Below, in pieces: positions 44,738 to 53,831 of a stretch of DNA of 64,000 bases. The notes under the pieces are model-generated. The model worked only from the letters and a program-made list of their open reading frames with translations. It was not told where the DNA came from and did no database searches. The stretch comes from Bin80 sp026709335 (GTDB lineage Bacteria; Bacteroidota; Rhodothermia; Rhodothermales; Bin80), in the NCBI GenBank assembly GCA_965200825.1, contig OZ241385.1:248001-312000 (forward strand), given 5' to 3'. Made by a program: the position numbers and the translations under genes. Each line of letters opens with the position of its first letter. Position 1 is the first letter of the stretch.

Positions 44738-45883
44738 ATGCGTTTTGCAACGAGGGCTTTACATACCGGTCAGAATCCAGATCAGCCCACTGGTTCAATT
44801 ATGCCGCCGATCTACCAGACATCTACCTTCAAGCAGCAGTCTGAGGAAAAAAACTCCTCTTATGAGTATGGGCGAGCTTCAAATCCAACCAGAATTATAC
44901 TTGAGCAGAATCTTGCAAGTCTTGAAGATGCAAAGCATGGAGTTGCTTTTGCATCTGGAATGTCAGCTACAGACGGGATCCTGCGTGCATTGCGCCCCGG
45001 AGATCATATTATTGCCTCCAGAGATATATACGGTGGGAATTATCGCTATTTGAAGGAAGTACTGGCCCCTATGGGCATTCAGGTTATCTTCGTAGATCCC
45101 AATAACATTGATGCTTTAGAAGAAGCGTTAACACCTCAAACCAAGGTGATTTGGATTGAATCCCCTACGAATCCTTTGATCAGGATTGTTAATATTTCAG
45201 AAATTGCTGAATGTGCTCATTCAGCAGGTGCGACTTTGGTCGTGGATAACACATTTGCATCACCATATCTGCAGCAACCACTCGCACTGGGTGCAGATGT
45301 AGTTCTTCATTCAACGACAAAATATCTTGGTGGTCATTCAGATCTTATTGGTGGGTTTGTGTGCACCAATAATGAAGAGTGGGCAGATCATTTACGTTTT
45401 CAGGTGAAATGTGTTGGAGCGATTCCTGGGCCAATGGATTGTTTTCTGGTATGTCGAGGTGTAAAGACGCTTCATGTTCGTATGGAGCGTCACTGTGCGA
45501 ATGCGCGAAAAATTGCAGATTTTCTTGATCATCACCCCAAAATAGTCCATGTGAATTACCCTGGACTTGAGTCGAATCCCGGATATACTGTGGCAAAAAA
45601 ACAAATGAAAGATTTTGGCGGAATGATGTCGGCAGTTTTTAGGACATCTTCATCACAGGAAACGAGGAGGATTCTGTATGCATTGAAGGTGTTCACATTT
45701 GCAGAAAGTCTTGGCGGAGTAGAAAGTCTGATTGGACATCCGGCAACTATGTCTCATGGTGCTCTTACAGTTGAAGAGCGTGAGGACTTGGGAGTGTGTG
45801 ACGGATTAGTTCGAATATCAGTTGGGATTGAAGATGTAAACGATCTAATTGAAGATCTCGATCAAGCCCTTAGGAAAATATAG
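44738..45883 (+). CDS. Cystathionine gamma-synthase/lyase family PLP enzyme
   Basis: This is a 381-residue Cys/Met-metabolism PLP enzyme. The PLP lysine is in LHSTTKYLGGHSD (about residue 198). YEYGRASNPTR and the C-terminal SLGGVESLIGHPATMSHG are family signatures. It acts in transsulfuration, either forming or breaking cystathionine; sequence alone does not separate MetB from MccB. I chose ATG 44738 (MRFATRALHTGQ), since the upstream 15 codons (from 44693) read over an AT repeat. It lies 48 bp after the TPR lipoprotein. Confidence 0.9.
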   Translation: MRFATRALHTGQNPDQPTGSIMPPIYQTSTFKQQSEEKNSSYEYGRASNPTRIILEQNLASLEDAKHGVAFASGMSATDGILRALRPGDHIIASRDIYGGNYRYLKEVLAPMGIQVIFVDPNNIDALEEALTPQTKVIWIESPTNPLIRIVNISEIAECAHSAGATLVVDNTFASPYLQQPLALGADVVLHSTTKYLGGHSDLIGGFVCTNNEEWADHLRFQVKCVGAIPGPMDCFLVCRGVKTLHVRMERHCANARKIADFLDHHPKIVHVNYPGLESNPGYTVAKKQMKDFGGMMSAVFRTSSSQETRRILYALKVFTFAESLGGVESLIGHPATMSHGALTVEEREDLGVCDGLVRISVGIEDVNDLIEDLDQALRKI

Positions 45884-46506
45884 TGCTCAAGGCAAAAGAT
45901 TTTGTATACTTCCATTGAACAACGGGTATTCAGTGGTACAGAATTTTTGATATTTACACGAAAAGCAAGGATGATCTATTCGCGTTTTCCGCTGTGAATG
46001 AGCCGGAATTACTTTGGGTTAATTTTGGTGAATGCAATTGTCCTGAGTCTCCTCCTTCAGATGGGCAGTATTCATCTCTTACTGCCATAAATCTGTACGT
46101 CTACATTCCTTCGGAGTAGTGCCAGCAGCCTACCATGATTAACGTTTCGAGGTGTTCCAGCCCAATCAGAAGAATTGCATATATGTATGGATTTAGCTTG
46201 ATGAGGTTGTACTTCTTGACTCCCGGGTTAAACGCAATTCAGCTTCCAATCCGGTGCGCCAATTTCATCTCTGGCGAGCAATTTCGGGAGTACATTGCCG
46301 GTGCGAGGCTTTATGGGGTACATTTGTTGGTTCACGATGAAACCTTGAAGCAGCCACGGACTCTGGAGAAACGGGTCAGAATTCTGTTCTTCCCCTAGTC
46401 GGATTGGCCAAAGCAGAGAGGGGAGTGATCGAAATTTATACTTTGTCTTGTAGATTGTTGCCTACGTCACTTGCTACGCAGGACAGAAATCATCTGCAAG
46501 TTGGAA
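45884..46506. other. Intergenic, possible gene remnants
   Basis: No intact gene is accepted in this 623-bp gap between convergent genes. A frame without a start codon (about 45921-46119) reads plausible protein (FGECNCPESPPSDGQY) and ends in TAG, and may be a remnant. A plus-strand frame of 87 codons (46135-46398) has no recognised homology. Neither can be assigned. Confidence 0.3.
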
Positions 46507-48603
46507 TTATTGCAGGGGCAACAGATCCGTTCTCAGATCTTCAATTTTGGCGGACTCGCGCAATGAACTGATCCAGTCCTGAACAACCGCATTCTGCTGA
46601 TCTCTGGCCAGATCATCCAGTAAATTCTCAAGTTCATCGTCCGGAATCTCCACGGGATCCGAAATGTAGGTAGTACGGATCACATAAGCTCCATTTTCTC
46701 CAACCAACACCCCGGAATCTTCCCCGACATCTAATGCTAAGGCTGCCCCGATTAATTGGTAATCTCGGCCCAATCCGCTAATGATTGGATTATTAAATGA
46801 TATGTCAGAAACTGTCTGCGGGGAGAAGCCAAGAACATCGGCCAGTCCGTCAAATCCATTGACTGCATAAGCAGATTGCAATTGACTGACCTGGTATTCG
46901 CGCTTCTTGGCCAAAGTTGCAAGCTGTCTTACTTGAGATTCAATGATCTCAAGCGGCTCGTATCCAGCCGGTTCAATCTCAACCACGTGGACGACGAGCG
47001 CAGCTTCATTCAATTCAATCACGGGGCTAATGTCATCGGTGTCTGAATCACGTAAAAATGCCTCAACCGAGTAGCTCTGGCCAAACCCTGGGATTACGGT
47101 TTGCCCATCCTGGATTTGAAGCGATTGAATTTCGATACCACGCCGCTCGGCCTCACTGATAAAGTCTCCCTCCTCTTCGGCATAAAAGCGCAAGTCTTCA
47201 AGGGAATCCTGAATACTACTGAGCGTAGCAACAGACACTCCGATTGAGTATCCGAGGCGAGATAACTGAACATCGACGGGCGCCCGATGTGTGACTTCAA
47301 TTAGGTGAAATCCAAAATCTGATTCAATGGGGCCGATAAGGGTTCCAATGGCTGCTCCAAAAGCGGCGTCCTCAAAAGGTTCTACCATTCGACCAGGTCC
47401 AAACCACCCCAAATCTCCACCATTGGAGCCACTGCCTGGATCGTCGCTCATTTCCATGGCCACATCAGCAAAATTTTCGCCTGATTGAATCCTCCGGCGA
47501 GCGTCAAGTATAGAAGCGCGTGCTGCGGCAGGGTCATCGTCGGCATTCACGAGGATATGCCGAGCGCGGACATGATCTTCTTCTGCCGGGCGTGTATTGG
47601 CAACCTTGATCAATTGCACTTGATTGTTCACAATAATGGGCCCCACCATATTGCCTGCTTCAGGGGTCGAGTTCTGTTCAAAGAGCACTTCAAGTACTTC
47701 GGGGTTTAGCGTTGAGGCACCAACAAAATTGTCTGACCAATTCACCTCACTAGCGGACTGGACAAGAAACAGCGAATCATTATCTGTTTCTGCAAATTCT
47801 TGGCGCAGTCGTTCAATCTCCTGTCTGATTGCAAGTGTATCTTCCTGCGATGGCAATCGTGAGAGTGAAGCAATCTGCACGGAGTATAACCTATCTCGTG
47901 CATAATCATCACGATTGTCTGAATAGTATCGATTTACATCACGGTCCGTCACTGAAACGAGAGAATCAGGAACATCCGCATATCGCAAAAAGAAAAATTC
48001 GGCATCTGAAAATTTCTGGTCAAGATTCCATACGGCTCTTGCCTCGGAGGGAGAAACTCGTACAGAGGCTTCCAGGAGTTGGTTTAATCGTTGTTCTCGA
48101 CGAGTTACCCGGATAAATTGCTCCAGCTGTAGCAAGGCCTGAGCTTGACCGGGATCATCAATCACATTCTGGAGAAGTGCCTGATTAATTCCACCTTGTC
48201 CATCCGAGAAATTCTGTCTCACGATCCAGTGAGGATTGTCGCCTATAATCAGCTCCCGCACTTCATTGTCACTGACTGTGACCCCGATGTCATCCATTAA
48301 TTGCTCACGCAGCTTGTTATCTACAAGAGCATTGAAAGCTCGTTCACGTTCAATTTCAAGCTGCTGTGGAAGGACAGTTCCATTGTTAGTTCGCCGAATT
48401 TGTTCAAGTTGTGCCTCCAGTTGCTGACTATATATGTCCCGGGTAATGGGATCCCCATCCACGATAATTACTTTTCCAAGGGGATCTGTACCGATCGTGT
48501 CAAACACACCGGAGTCCTGAAGAACCCAGAGGAGGCCGAAGGAGGCGACGAGAACCCACAGGACCACCCCTGTGTTTTCCCGCATGCGAGTCATTGTGCC
48601 CAT
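46507..48603 (-). CDS. Membrane-anchored peptidyl-prolyl isomerase (PpiD/SurA-like)
   Basis: The 698-residue protein has one N-terminal membrane helix (about residues 13-31) with the rest in the periplasm. A SurA-N-like helical region (about 70-230) is followed by a parvulin domain (about 345-445, with VRARHILVNADDDPAAA and GGDLGWFGPGRMVEPFEDAAF) and a further C-terminal helical region. It probably assists folding of exported proteins. It lies 53 bp after rpmA on the same strand. Confidence 0.9.
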   Translation of the reverse strand: MGTMTRMRENTGVVLWVLVASFGLLWVLQDSGVFDTIGTDPLGKVIIVDGDPITRDIYSQQLEAQLEQIRRTNNGTVLPQQLEIERERAFNALVDNKLREQLMDDIGVTVSDNEVRELIIGDNPHWIVRQNFSDGQGGINQALLQNVIDDPGQAQALLQLEQFIRVTRREQRLNQLLEASVRVSPSEARAVWNLDQKFSDAEFFFLRYADVPDSLVSVTDRDVNRYYSDNRDDYARDRLYSVQIASLSRLPSQEDTLAIRQEIERLRQEFAETDNDSLFLVQSASEVNWSDNFVGASTLNPEVLEVLFEQNSTPEAGNMVGPIIVNNQVQLIKVANTRPAEEDHVRARHILVNADDDPAAARASILDARRRIQSGENFADVAMEMSDDPGSGSNGGDLGWFGPGRMVEPFEDAAFGAAIGTLIGPIESDFGFHLIEVTHRAPVDVQLSRLGYSIGVSVATLSSIQDSLEDLRFYAEEEGDFISEAERRGIEIQSLQIQDGQTVIPGFGQSYSVEAFLRDSDTDDISPVIELNEAALVVHVVEIEPAGYEPLEIIESQVRQLATLAKKREYQVSQLQSAYAVNGFDGLADVLGFSPQTVSDISFNNPIISGLGRDYQLIGAALALDVGEDSGVLVGENGAYVIRTTYISDPVEIPDDELENLLDDLARDQQNAVVQDWISSLRESAKIEDLRTDLLPLQ

Positions 48604-48655
48604 AGTGCCGGATTACACTTAAAGTCTATACAAGATACTGGAAGATCTTCGAAAA

Positions 48656-48919
48656 TCAGGCTATCACAATGGGGTCAACATGAACGATCTTTCGATCTTT
48701 GCGCCCACGGGCATAGCGAACTGTTCCCTCTGCACGAGCAAACAATGTGTCATCCCCACCACGGCCAACGTTTAAGCCTGGATGAATTTGCGTGCCGCGC
48801 TGCCTCACGATAATGCCTCCCGCCGAAATATGCTGGCCTGCATAAACCTTGACACCGAGCATCTTGGGTTGAGAATCGCGGCCATTTTTAGTGGAGCCGA
48901 GTCCTTTCTTATGTGCCAT
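48656..48919 (-). CDS. rpmA: 50S ribosomal protein L27
   Basis: The 87-residue protein has the L27 core AHKKGLGSTKNGRDSQ and GGIIVRQRGTQIHPGLNVG. The N-terminal AHKKG reaches the peptidyl-transfer centre. No cleavable N-terminal extension of the Firmicute type is present. It follows rplU by 12 bp, the standard pair. Confidence 0.98.
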   Translation of the reverse strand: MAHKKGLGSTKNGRDSQPKMLGVKVYAGQHISAGGIIVRQRGTQIHPGLNVGRGGDDTLFARAEGTVRYARGRKDRKIVHVDPIVIA

Positions 48920-48931
48920 AGTTACGTTGTC

Positions 48932-49252
48932 TTACTCTCCTGCGGAGAGTGATGAAATTCGAATTTTTGTGTATCGTTGCCGATGCCCCCGTTTTACTTT
49001 GTAGCGCTTGCGGCGTTTTTTCTTGAAAACAATAATTTTATCTCCTCTGACATGTTGAATGACCTCGCCGGCAACATGTGCGCCGGCAACATGAGGTTTT
49101 CCAATTTTCACATCTTCCTCGTCAGAAATGAGGAGTACTTCTTCAAAATGAAGCGTATCTCCCTCCTCGGCCTCAGCCTTATAGGGAATAAAAAGCGTAT
49201 CTTCTTTCGCAACACGATATTGCTTCCCGCTGATATTGACAATTGCAAACAT
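48932..49252 (-). CDS. rplU: 50S ribosomal protein L21
   Basis: The 106-residue protein starts MFAIVNISGKQYRVAKED and ends with the KRRKRYKVKRGHRQRYTKIRI block that contacts 23S rRNA. It heads the rplU-rpmA transcript and diverges from the FAH gene over 97 bp. Confidence 0.97.
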   Translation of the reverse strand: MFAIVNISGKQYRVAKEDTLFIPYKAEAEEGDTLHFEEVLLISDEEDVKIGKPHVAGAHVAGEVIQHVRGDKIIVFKKKRRKRYKVKRGHRQRYTKIRISSLSAGE

Positions 49253-49349
49253 GAACCTTGATTAAGCGTTATCTGGGCGCATTATTTTTTCGGTAACCCA
49301 ATAATATGATTGAACATAGAATAGGTTTCCTAATTCTAATATTGAATGA

Positions 49350-50003
49350 ATGATTCTGATTGATCCATCCACGAAAGAGAATTTACACATTGGCAAGATA
49401 CTGTGCATCGGACGCAACTATGCCAAACACGCGGCAGAAATGAACTCATCGATCCCAAAGAAGCCGATGATATTTCTTAAGCCTCCTACCGCAATTATAC
49501 GTGAACCGGAATCCATACTGCTTCCCAGAATGTCTTCAGATGTGCATCATGAGGTGGAACTGGTTGCCATGATTGGGCAAGAGGGGCGGAATATTCCGGT
49601 AAAAACCGCTTTGAAACATGTCGCTGCGTATGCTATAGGCCTCGATATGACGGCTCGAGATTTACAACTTGAAGCAAAGAAGAAAGGAAATCCATGGAGT
49701 ATCTGTAAAGGATTTGACACTTTTGCCCCACTCGGAAATTTGATCCCTGCCGCTGAGGTGGGAGATCCGCAAGCGCTGACGCTGACGTTGAAAGTGAACG
49801 GCGGTGTCACACAGGACGGATATACTAGGGACATGATTTTTTCTGTTGCACAATTGATCTCGTACTGTTCTCAAATATTCACGTTAGAGCGAGGCGATCT
49901 CCTTTATACCGGCACACCCGAGGGAGTCGGGCCAGTTGGAAGAGGTGATATCCTGGAGGCAGCAAGTAATAAACTGCCGCCACTTCTGGTTACGGTGCGC
50001 TGA
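49350..50003 (+). CDS. Fumarylacetoacetate hydrolase family protein
   Basis: The 217-residue protein has the FAH fold. CIGRNYAKHAAEM, PMIFLKPPTAI and the metal-binding HHEVELVAMIG and GLDMTARDLQ segments are present, as is GTPEGVGPVGRGD near the end. Members act as acylpyruvases or oxaloacetate decarboxylases; the substrate here is undetermined. Its 3' end overlaps that of the convergent ltaE by 14 bp. Confidence 0.9.
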   Translation: MILIDPSTKENLHIGKILCIGRNYAKHAAEMNSSIPKKPMIFLKPPTAIIREPESILLPRMSSDVHHEVELVAMIGQEGRNIPVKTALKHVAAYAIGLDMTARDLQLEAKKKGNPWSICKGFDTFAPLGNLIPAAEVGDPQALTLTLKVNGGVTQDGYTRDMIFSVAQLISYCSQIFTLERGDLLYTGTPEGVGPVGRGDILEAASNKLPPLLVTVR

Positions 50004-51021
50004 GTGCATACTCAACAGCCTGAATTGCTGTGTCAATATCTGTGGTGCTGATATCTCTGTGAACGGTAGCTCGGATTGTGTTTGATCCCACGGCAACCAT
50101 GGCCGTGCCTTGGGCCTGTATTCGCTTCAACAGGGTATCTGTTGAAATTGATGGCTCCAGAAGATGGATCAGAACAATATTGGTTTCTGGATGCAAGACG
50201 TGCAGAGAATGGATTTGTTGCAACCCCTCAGCCAGGCGTTGCGCATGAAAATGATCCTGTTTTAGATCAGCTAGGTGGTGCTCAATCGCATAGAGGCCGG
50301 CGGCAGCCAGAATTCCTGATTGACGCATTCCCGCCCCCAGTTCTTTTCTACGTCGATGAGCTTTTTGAATAATTTGTTCGGTGCTCGCCAGCACGGATCC
50401 GACCGGTGCCCCTAACCCCTTAGAGAGGCATACTGTCACCGTATCAAAGGGTGCAGCAAACTCATTCATTGCAATGCCTGTGACAACTGAAGCATTCCAT
50501 AATCTCGCACCGTCAAGGTGGCACGAGAGTCCATGATCGTGTGCACACTCCGCCAACCGTTTCAGTTCCTCAATCGGGTACAGTAATCCTCCTGCAATAT
50601 TGAGTGTATTTTCGAGACAGAGAAGTGAGGAGTTCGATTCCCAATATGCTCCATGTCGCAGAGCACTCATGAATTGTTCTCTGTTGAATCGGCCATTCTC
50701 TCCGTGGATTACGTGCAATGTAACTCCACACAAACTGCTGGCTGCACCAGATTCATAATTGAAGATATGGCTTTTATGTTCAACAATAACCTCGTCGCCC
50801 GGATTTGTCTGCGTATGAATTCCTAATTGATTTCCCATCATTCCCGAGGGGATAAAGAGGGCAGCCTCTTTGCCGAGTAGGTCAGCAATTGTATCCTGCA
50901 GGGCTCTGGTTGTCGGATCTTCTCCGAAAACGTCGTCCCCCACTTCGGCTTCTGCCATAGCACGTCTCATTTCCGCCGATGGACGTGTTACCGTATCACT
51001 ACGCAGGTCAACCGTGACCAT
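49990..51021 (-). CDS. ltaE: Low-specificity L-threonine aldolase
   Basis: This 343-residue PLP enzyme splits L-threonine into glycine and acetaldehyde. It starts DLRSDTVTRPSAEMRRAM and contains the PLP lysine in VCLSKGLGAPVGS (about residue 200). CHLDGARLWNA carries the PLP-contact aspartate. It overlaps greA by 14 bp and the convergent FAH gene by 14 bp. Confidence 0.94.
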   Translation of the reverse strand: MVTVDLRSDTVTRPSAEMRRAMAEAEVGDDVFGEDPTTRALQDTIADLLGKEAALFIPSGMMGNQLGIHTQTNPGDEVIVEHKSHIFNYESGAASSLCGVTLHVIHGENGRFNREQFMSALRHGAYWESNSSLLCLENTLNIAGGLLYPIEELKRLAECAHDHGLSCHLDGARLWNASVVTGIAMNEFAAPFDTVTVCLSKGLGAPVGSVLASTEQIIQKAHRRRKELGAGMRQSGILAAAGLYAIEHHLADLKQDHFHAQRLAEGLQQIHSLHVLHPETNIVLIHLLEPSISTDTLLKRIQAQGTAMVAVGSNTIRATVHRDISTTDIDTAIQAVEYALSAP

Positions 51022-51487
51022 CGCGAGTAATTTCCAGAATCTTTACATGCAATTCTCCCGCAGGAACATGAATGATGGCTTCTTCGCCTACGGCTTTCCC
51101 AAGAAGCCCCTTACCAATGGGGCTAGTAATTGGGATGCGTCCCTGAGATACATCCGCTTCTGGTGCGGATACCAGTGTGACGACCTTTTCCATCCCGGTC
51201 TTAGAGTTCACGTAACGAACAGTTGACAGAATGCGAATTTTTGTAGTGTCCACATCATCTTCGTCCAGAACTCTGGCCTCCGCCAGCGTATTTTCCATCT
51301 GGGCAATTCGAGCCTCAAGTTTTCCTTGGGCATCTTTTGCAGCATCGTATTCTGCATTTTCAGACAGATCGCCATGGGCACGCGCTTCGGCAATATCATT
51401 TGAGATGCGTTTACGCTCCACCGTTCGTGCATGATGGATATCTGCTTTGAGTTTGTCGAGGGCTTTTTGAGTAAGGTAAACAGGCAT
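51008..51487 (-). CDS. greA: Transcription elongation factor GreA
   Basis: GreA rescues backtracked RNA polymerase by stimulating transcript cleavage. The 159-residue protein has the N-terminal coiled coil with the acidic tip (EARAHGDLSENAEYDAAKD) and the C-terminal FKBP-like domain (ISPIGKGLLGKAVGEE region). The length is standard. It overlaps ltaE by 14 bp. Confidence 0.96.
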   Translation of the reverse strand: MPVYLTQKALDKLKADIHHARTVERKRISNDIAEARAHGDLSENAEYDAAKDAQGKLEARIAQMENTLAEARVLDEDDVDTTKIRILSTVRYVNSKTGMEKVVTLVSAPEADVSQGRIPITSPIGKGLLGKAVGEEAIIHVPAGELHVKILEITRDGHG

Positions 51488-51514
51488 TCGGATATGTTAA
51501 TGAGTAAGTGATTC

Positions 51515-52093
51515 CTACCAGCCCACACGCCGCTTTGAGGGGCGGGTTTGAGGATCTTCTGATGTAGTATCTATATCGGTTTCCGAGATCTGAATCCCCA
51601 AAACTCGTCTTCCAATCCAGTAGGCTCCATTCCAATATGATTCATCCAGACGTGCAATGGATACCCCTTCACCTGGCCAGGCATGCAAAAATTCTTGGGA
51701 TCCGAGATAAACCCCCACATGTCTCGGCATACTTGTAGGCCGGAAAAACAAAATATCCCCTGGCACCAAGGCGGTACGTTGAATCTCTTCCCCGAACCCC
51801 AGTTGCCGAGCCGTGGAATGTGGCAGGGATAGGCCAAGTACCTGATCAGCAATCACCATCACAAGCCCTGGTGCATCTATTCCGGATCTGGAGTTTCCTC
51901 CGTCTAAATGTGGAACGCCTTTCCATGTTTCTGCAAAAGTGCGTAATTCTGATTCAACGGTAGCAATAGATGTGGCAGGGGCAGAGTTCGTTGCTATAAG
52001 TGTTGTAGGACGTGATGAGGGAGTATTAAGTTGCTGAGTCTGAGAACAGCCTGTAAGGCATATGACACAGATCAAAGTAGTATATAAACGCAT
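51515..52093 (-). CDS. NlpC/P60-fold lipoprotein lacking the catalytic cysteine
   Basis: From ATG 52093 (MRLYTTLIC) this is a 192-residue lipoprotein with lipobox CLTGCS. The C-terminal half is an NlpC/P60 domain: GNSRSGIDAPGLVMVIAD, the strand ALVPGDILFFRP, and the histidine motif PRHVGVYLGSQEFLHA. Active enzymes have DCSG at the first motif; here it is DAPG, so the nucleophile cysteine is alanine. It is probably a non-catalytic peptidoglycan-binding or regulatory protein. An upstream ATG at 52120 would only add residues before the signal. Confidence 0.85.
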   Translation of the reverse strand: MRLYTTLICVICLTGCSQTQQLNTPSSRPTTLIATNSAPATSIATVESELRTFAETWKGVPHLDGGNSRSGIDAPGLVMVIADQVLGLSLPHSTARQLGFGEEIQRTALVPGDILFFRPTSMPRHVGVYLGSQEFLHAWPGEGVSIARLDESYWNGAYWIGRRVLGIQISETDIDTTSEDPQTRPSKRRVGW

Positions 52094-52198
52094 GGTAGAT
52101 ATGATGGAAGGTACATCCATGAATTTTCGGGATCAAATTTCCCCTTAAATAGTACACATACTCGGTCAAATCGGTTCAAATAATCTATTTAAGATACT

Positions 52199-52717
52199 AT
52201 GCCTTATCCAGAACATCTTGTATCTCCAATGCGCGATGACCTCACTCGACTAGGAGTTGAGGAGTTGCGAACAGCAGAGGAGGTAACGGAAGCGTTTGAT
52301 ATGAAATCCGACCAGACTATGCTTTTGGTTGTCAATTCTGTGTGTGGGTGTGCAGCAGGAATGGCGCGTCCTGCTGTTGGATTGGCTATGCAGAATGAAA
52401 CGCAACCCGATCGGATTGTGACGGTATTTGCTGGGCAGGATTTAGATGCAACCGCTTCTGCACGTGCTCTTATGATCGGGATTCCTCCATCGTCCCCTTT
52501 TATGGCTTTGATCAAGGGAGGTGAGGTAATGTTTGTCATTGAGCGCAGACACATTGAGGGGCGAAGCGCTGAAGCAATCGCAATAGATTTAGTGGGCGCA
52601 TTTAATCGATTTTGTGGAACTGATGAGACGGCAGATGATGGTCCTGAGAGCCCGGATACAGTAGGAAACCATTCTGAAAGCCCACTCTCCTCGTCATTTC
52701 GGTCGATCATGCGTTGA
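52199..52717 (+). CDS. Bacilliredoxin (BrxA/BrxB, DUF1094 family)
   Basis: The 172-residue protein matches the YphP/YqiW family of thiol-disulfide oxidoreductases. The active-site motif is SVCGCAAGMARP (about residues 49-60), a CGC site. The start YPEHLVSPMRDDLTRLGV is also typical. Bacilliredoxins remove low-molecular-weight thiols from proteins. The C-terminal 30 residues are extra, polar and probably disordered. Confidence 0.92.
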   Translation: MPYPEHLVSPMRDDLTRLGVEELRTAEEVTEAFDMKSDQTMLLVVNSVCGCAAGMARPAVGLAMQNETQPDRIVTVFAGQDLDATASARALMIGIPPSSPFMALIKGGEVMFVIERRHIEGRSAEAIAIDLVGAFNRFCGTDETADDGPESPDTVGNHSESPLSSSFRSIMR

Positions 52718-53000
52718 TCAAAATTCTCAACCTTTCGTTGAGAATCCAAATAAAGTATCGAGGAATTTCTCATAGGATCCTGATCGAATCTTGACGGTCA
52801 CGTGCACAGTGGTGCTCAAGTCGCGGTCGTGCTCAATTTGGTTTTCGGAATAAAACACTTGTATGTGGTTTGTTTGCAAATACTTTCTTTGCGGCACGCT
52901 TTATCTGAGAAACCAAACCCAGGTTGCGAAATTATGCTTTCCTGCGAACAGGTTGTTGATCAAAAACTAAGTTTGATTCACGAAATATCGTTCACCGAAA

Positions 53001-53033
53001 ACAGCTACGCCTGCACCTAGACGCAGGCGTAGC
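53001..53033 (-). terminator. Rho-independent terminator after tmRNA
   Basis: An 11-bp perfect stem (GCTACGCCTGC 53004-53014 with GCAGGCGTAGC 53023-53033) has an 8-base loop. On the minus strand it is followed by TGTTTTC. It lies directly after the 3' end of tmRNA. Confidence 0.85.
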
Positions 53034-53037
53034 ACAG

Positions 53038-53419
53038 TGGAGATGCCGGGAATCGAACCCGGGTCCGAAAGGTCGGACAGACAAGCGTCTACATGCGTAG
53101 GTTACACTTTAGTAGCTTGCCGAAACTTTGGCGTGCAACCGAATCCTGTCGTCGGCAAGGGCTTCTAACCAAACTTTATAGAACTCTACAAACTATCGCG
53201 GATCTAGCCAGAATCCTTGATAGGGTGCTCACACTTGGCGATGCCTGCTATGCCGCCTGTGAGCGGGCGACATAGGAGACAGACAGCGGTCTATGCCGCC
53301 ATCGCGTACGAGTAATCGTTCGCAGTTACAGGTTTTCTGACGTGATTTACGAGCTCAAGTCAGAATAGCTCGACATGCAACTTGTTGTGCGTGCAATTCG
53401 TCGAAGCCTGATCATCCCC
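53038..53419 (-). ncRNA. ssrA: Transfer-messenger RNA
   Basis: This is tmRNA, which frees stalled ribosomes and tags the nascent protein. The 5' end GGGGATGATCAGGCTTCGACG pairs with the 3' CATCTCC plus discriminator A, forming the 7-bp acceptor stem, and the T-arm GGTTCGATTCC is intact. The tag frame reads GCG AAC GAT TAC TCG TAC GCG ATG GCG GCA TAG, that is ANDYSYAMAA. CCA does not appear to be encoded (CTG follows), so it would be added enzymatically. The length is about 382 nt, a one-piece tmRNA. Confidence 0.96.
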
Positions 53420-53468
53420 AATCTTGTGCTGTACGCGGCTATAGGTGAAAGGTTTCACAGATAAGGGG

Positions 53469-53489
53469 GAATCTCTTGCAAAACCCCTA
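53469..53489. repeat. Solo sequence resembling the end of the 6724-8351 IS
   Basis: GAATCTCTTGCAAAACCCC here resembles the terminal repeat of the IS at 6724 (GAGCCTCTTGCAAAACCTC), differing at only a few positions. No transposase or second end is nearby. It may be a scar of a related element that cut the 5' part of the neighbouring cysteine-rich gene. Chance similarity is possible. Confidence 0.4.
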
Positions 53490-53511
53490 CAGATGAAATT
53501 TGGGTGCAGGC

Positions 53512-53831
53512 ACACAGTCAGGTGGTATGCCGCTGTTTATTGAATCTTTGGTGGTTAAGCCTGATGTCAACGGACCAGCAACTGATTTGTGGGACTTAGT
53601 TCAGTCCATAGAAATAGATGTTGATTGTACATGTAAGGAAGAGGGTGGTTTGTGTGAGGAAACTTTTCTTCGTTAAACAAACTCCAAAACTTATAGACCT
53701 GCCACTGAAGAAATTTATTGCAACCATGTTGATTGTGATCGATTGTACAATGAGAGTCACGCAGGCATCCGGCGACAATTAGATACCTCTGTAGTGAGCG
53801 TTTTGTCCTTAGCTGTAAAACAAATTGCATT
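53512..53831 (+). pseudogene. Degenerate small cysteine-rich secreted protein gene, paralog of 56326-56796
   Basis: This frame reads QSGGMPLFIESL, later VDCTCKEEGGLCEETF and EEIYCNHVDCDRLY. It parallels QSDGVPLFIKPL, VDCRCNDSDGGTCDET and DISCSSEDCFNCF of the gene at 56326-56796. The 5' part with the signal peptide is missing, and an in-frame TAA lies at 53674-53676. The frame is otherwise open to the IS at 53832. Joining the flanks of that IS shows it once ended in TAA overlapping the lipoprotein ATG at 55128 (ATGTTAA), the arrangement of translationally coupled genes. Confidence 0.7.

Noticed and set aside
46135..46398. 87-codon plus-strand frame
   Set aside because: No homology or ribosome site; unusual composition for a real gene.
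52802..53020. 72-codon frame before tmRNA
   Set aside because: It runs into the tmRNA terminator and has no homology.
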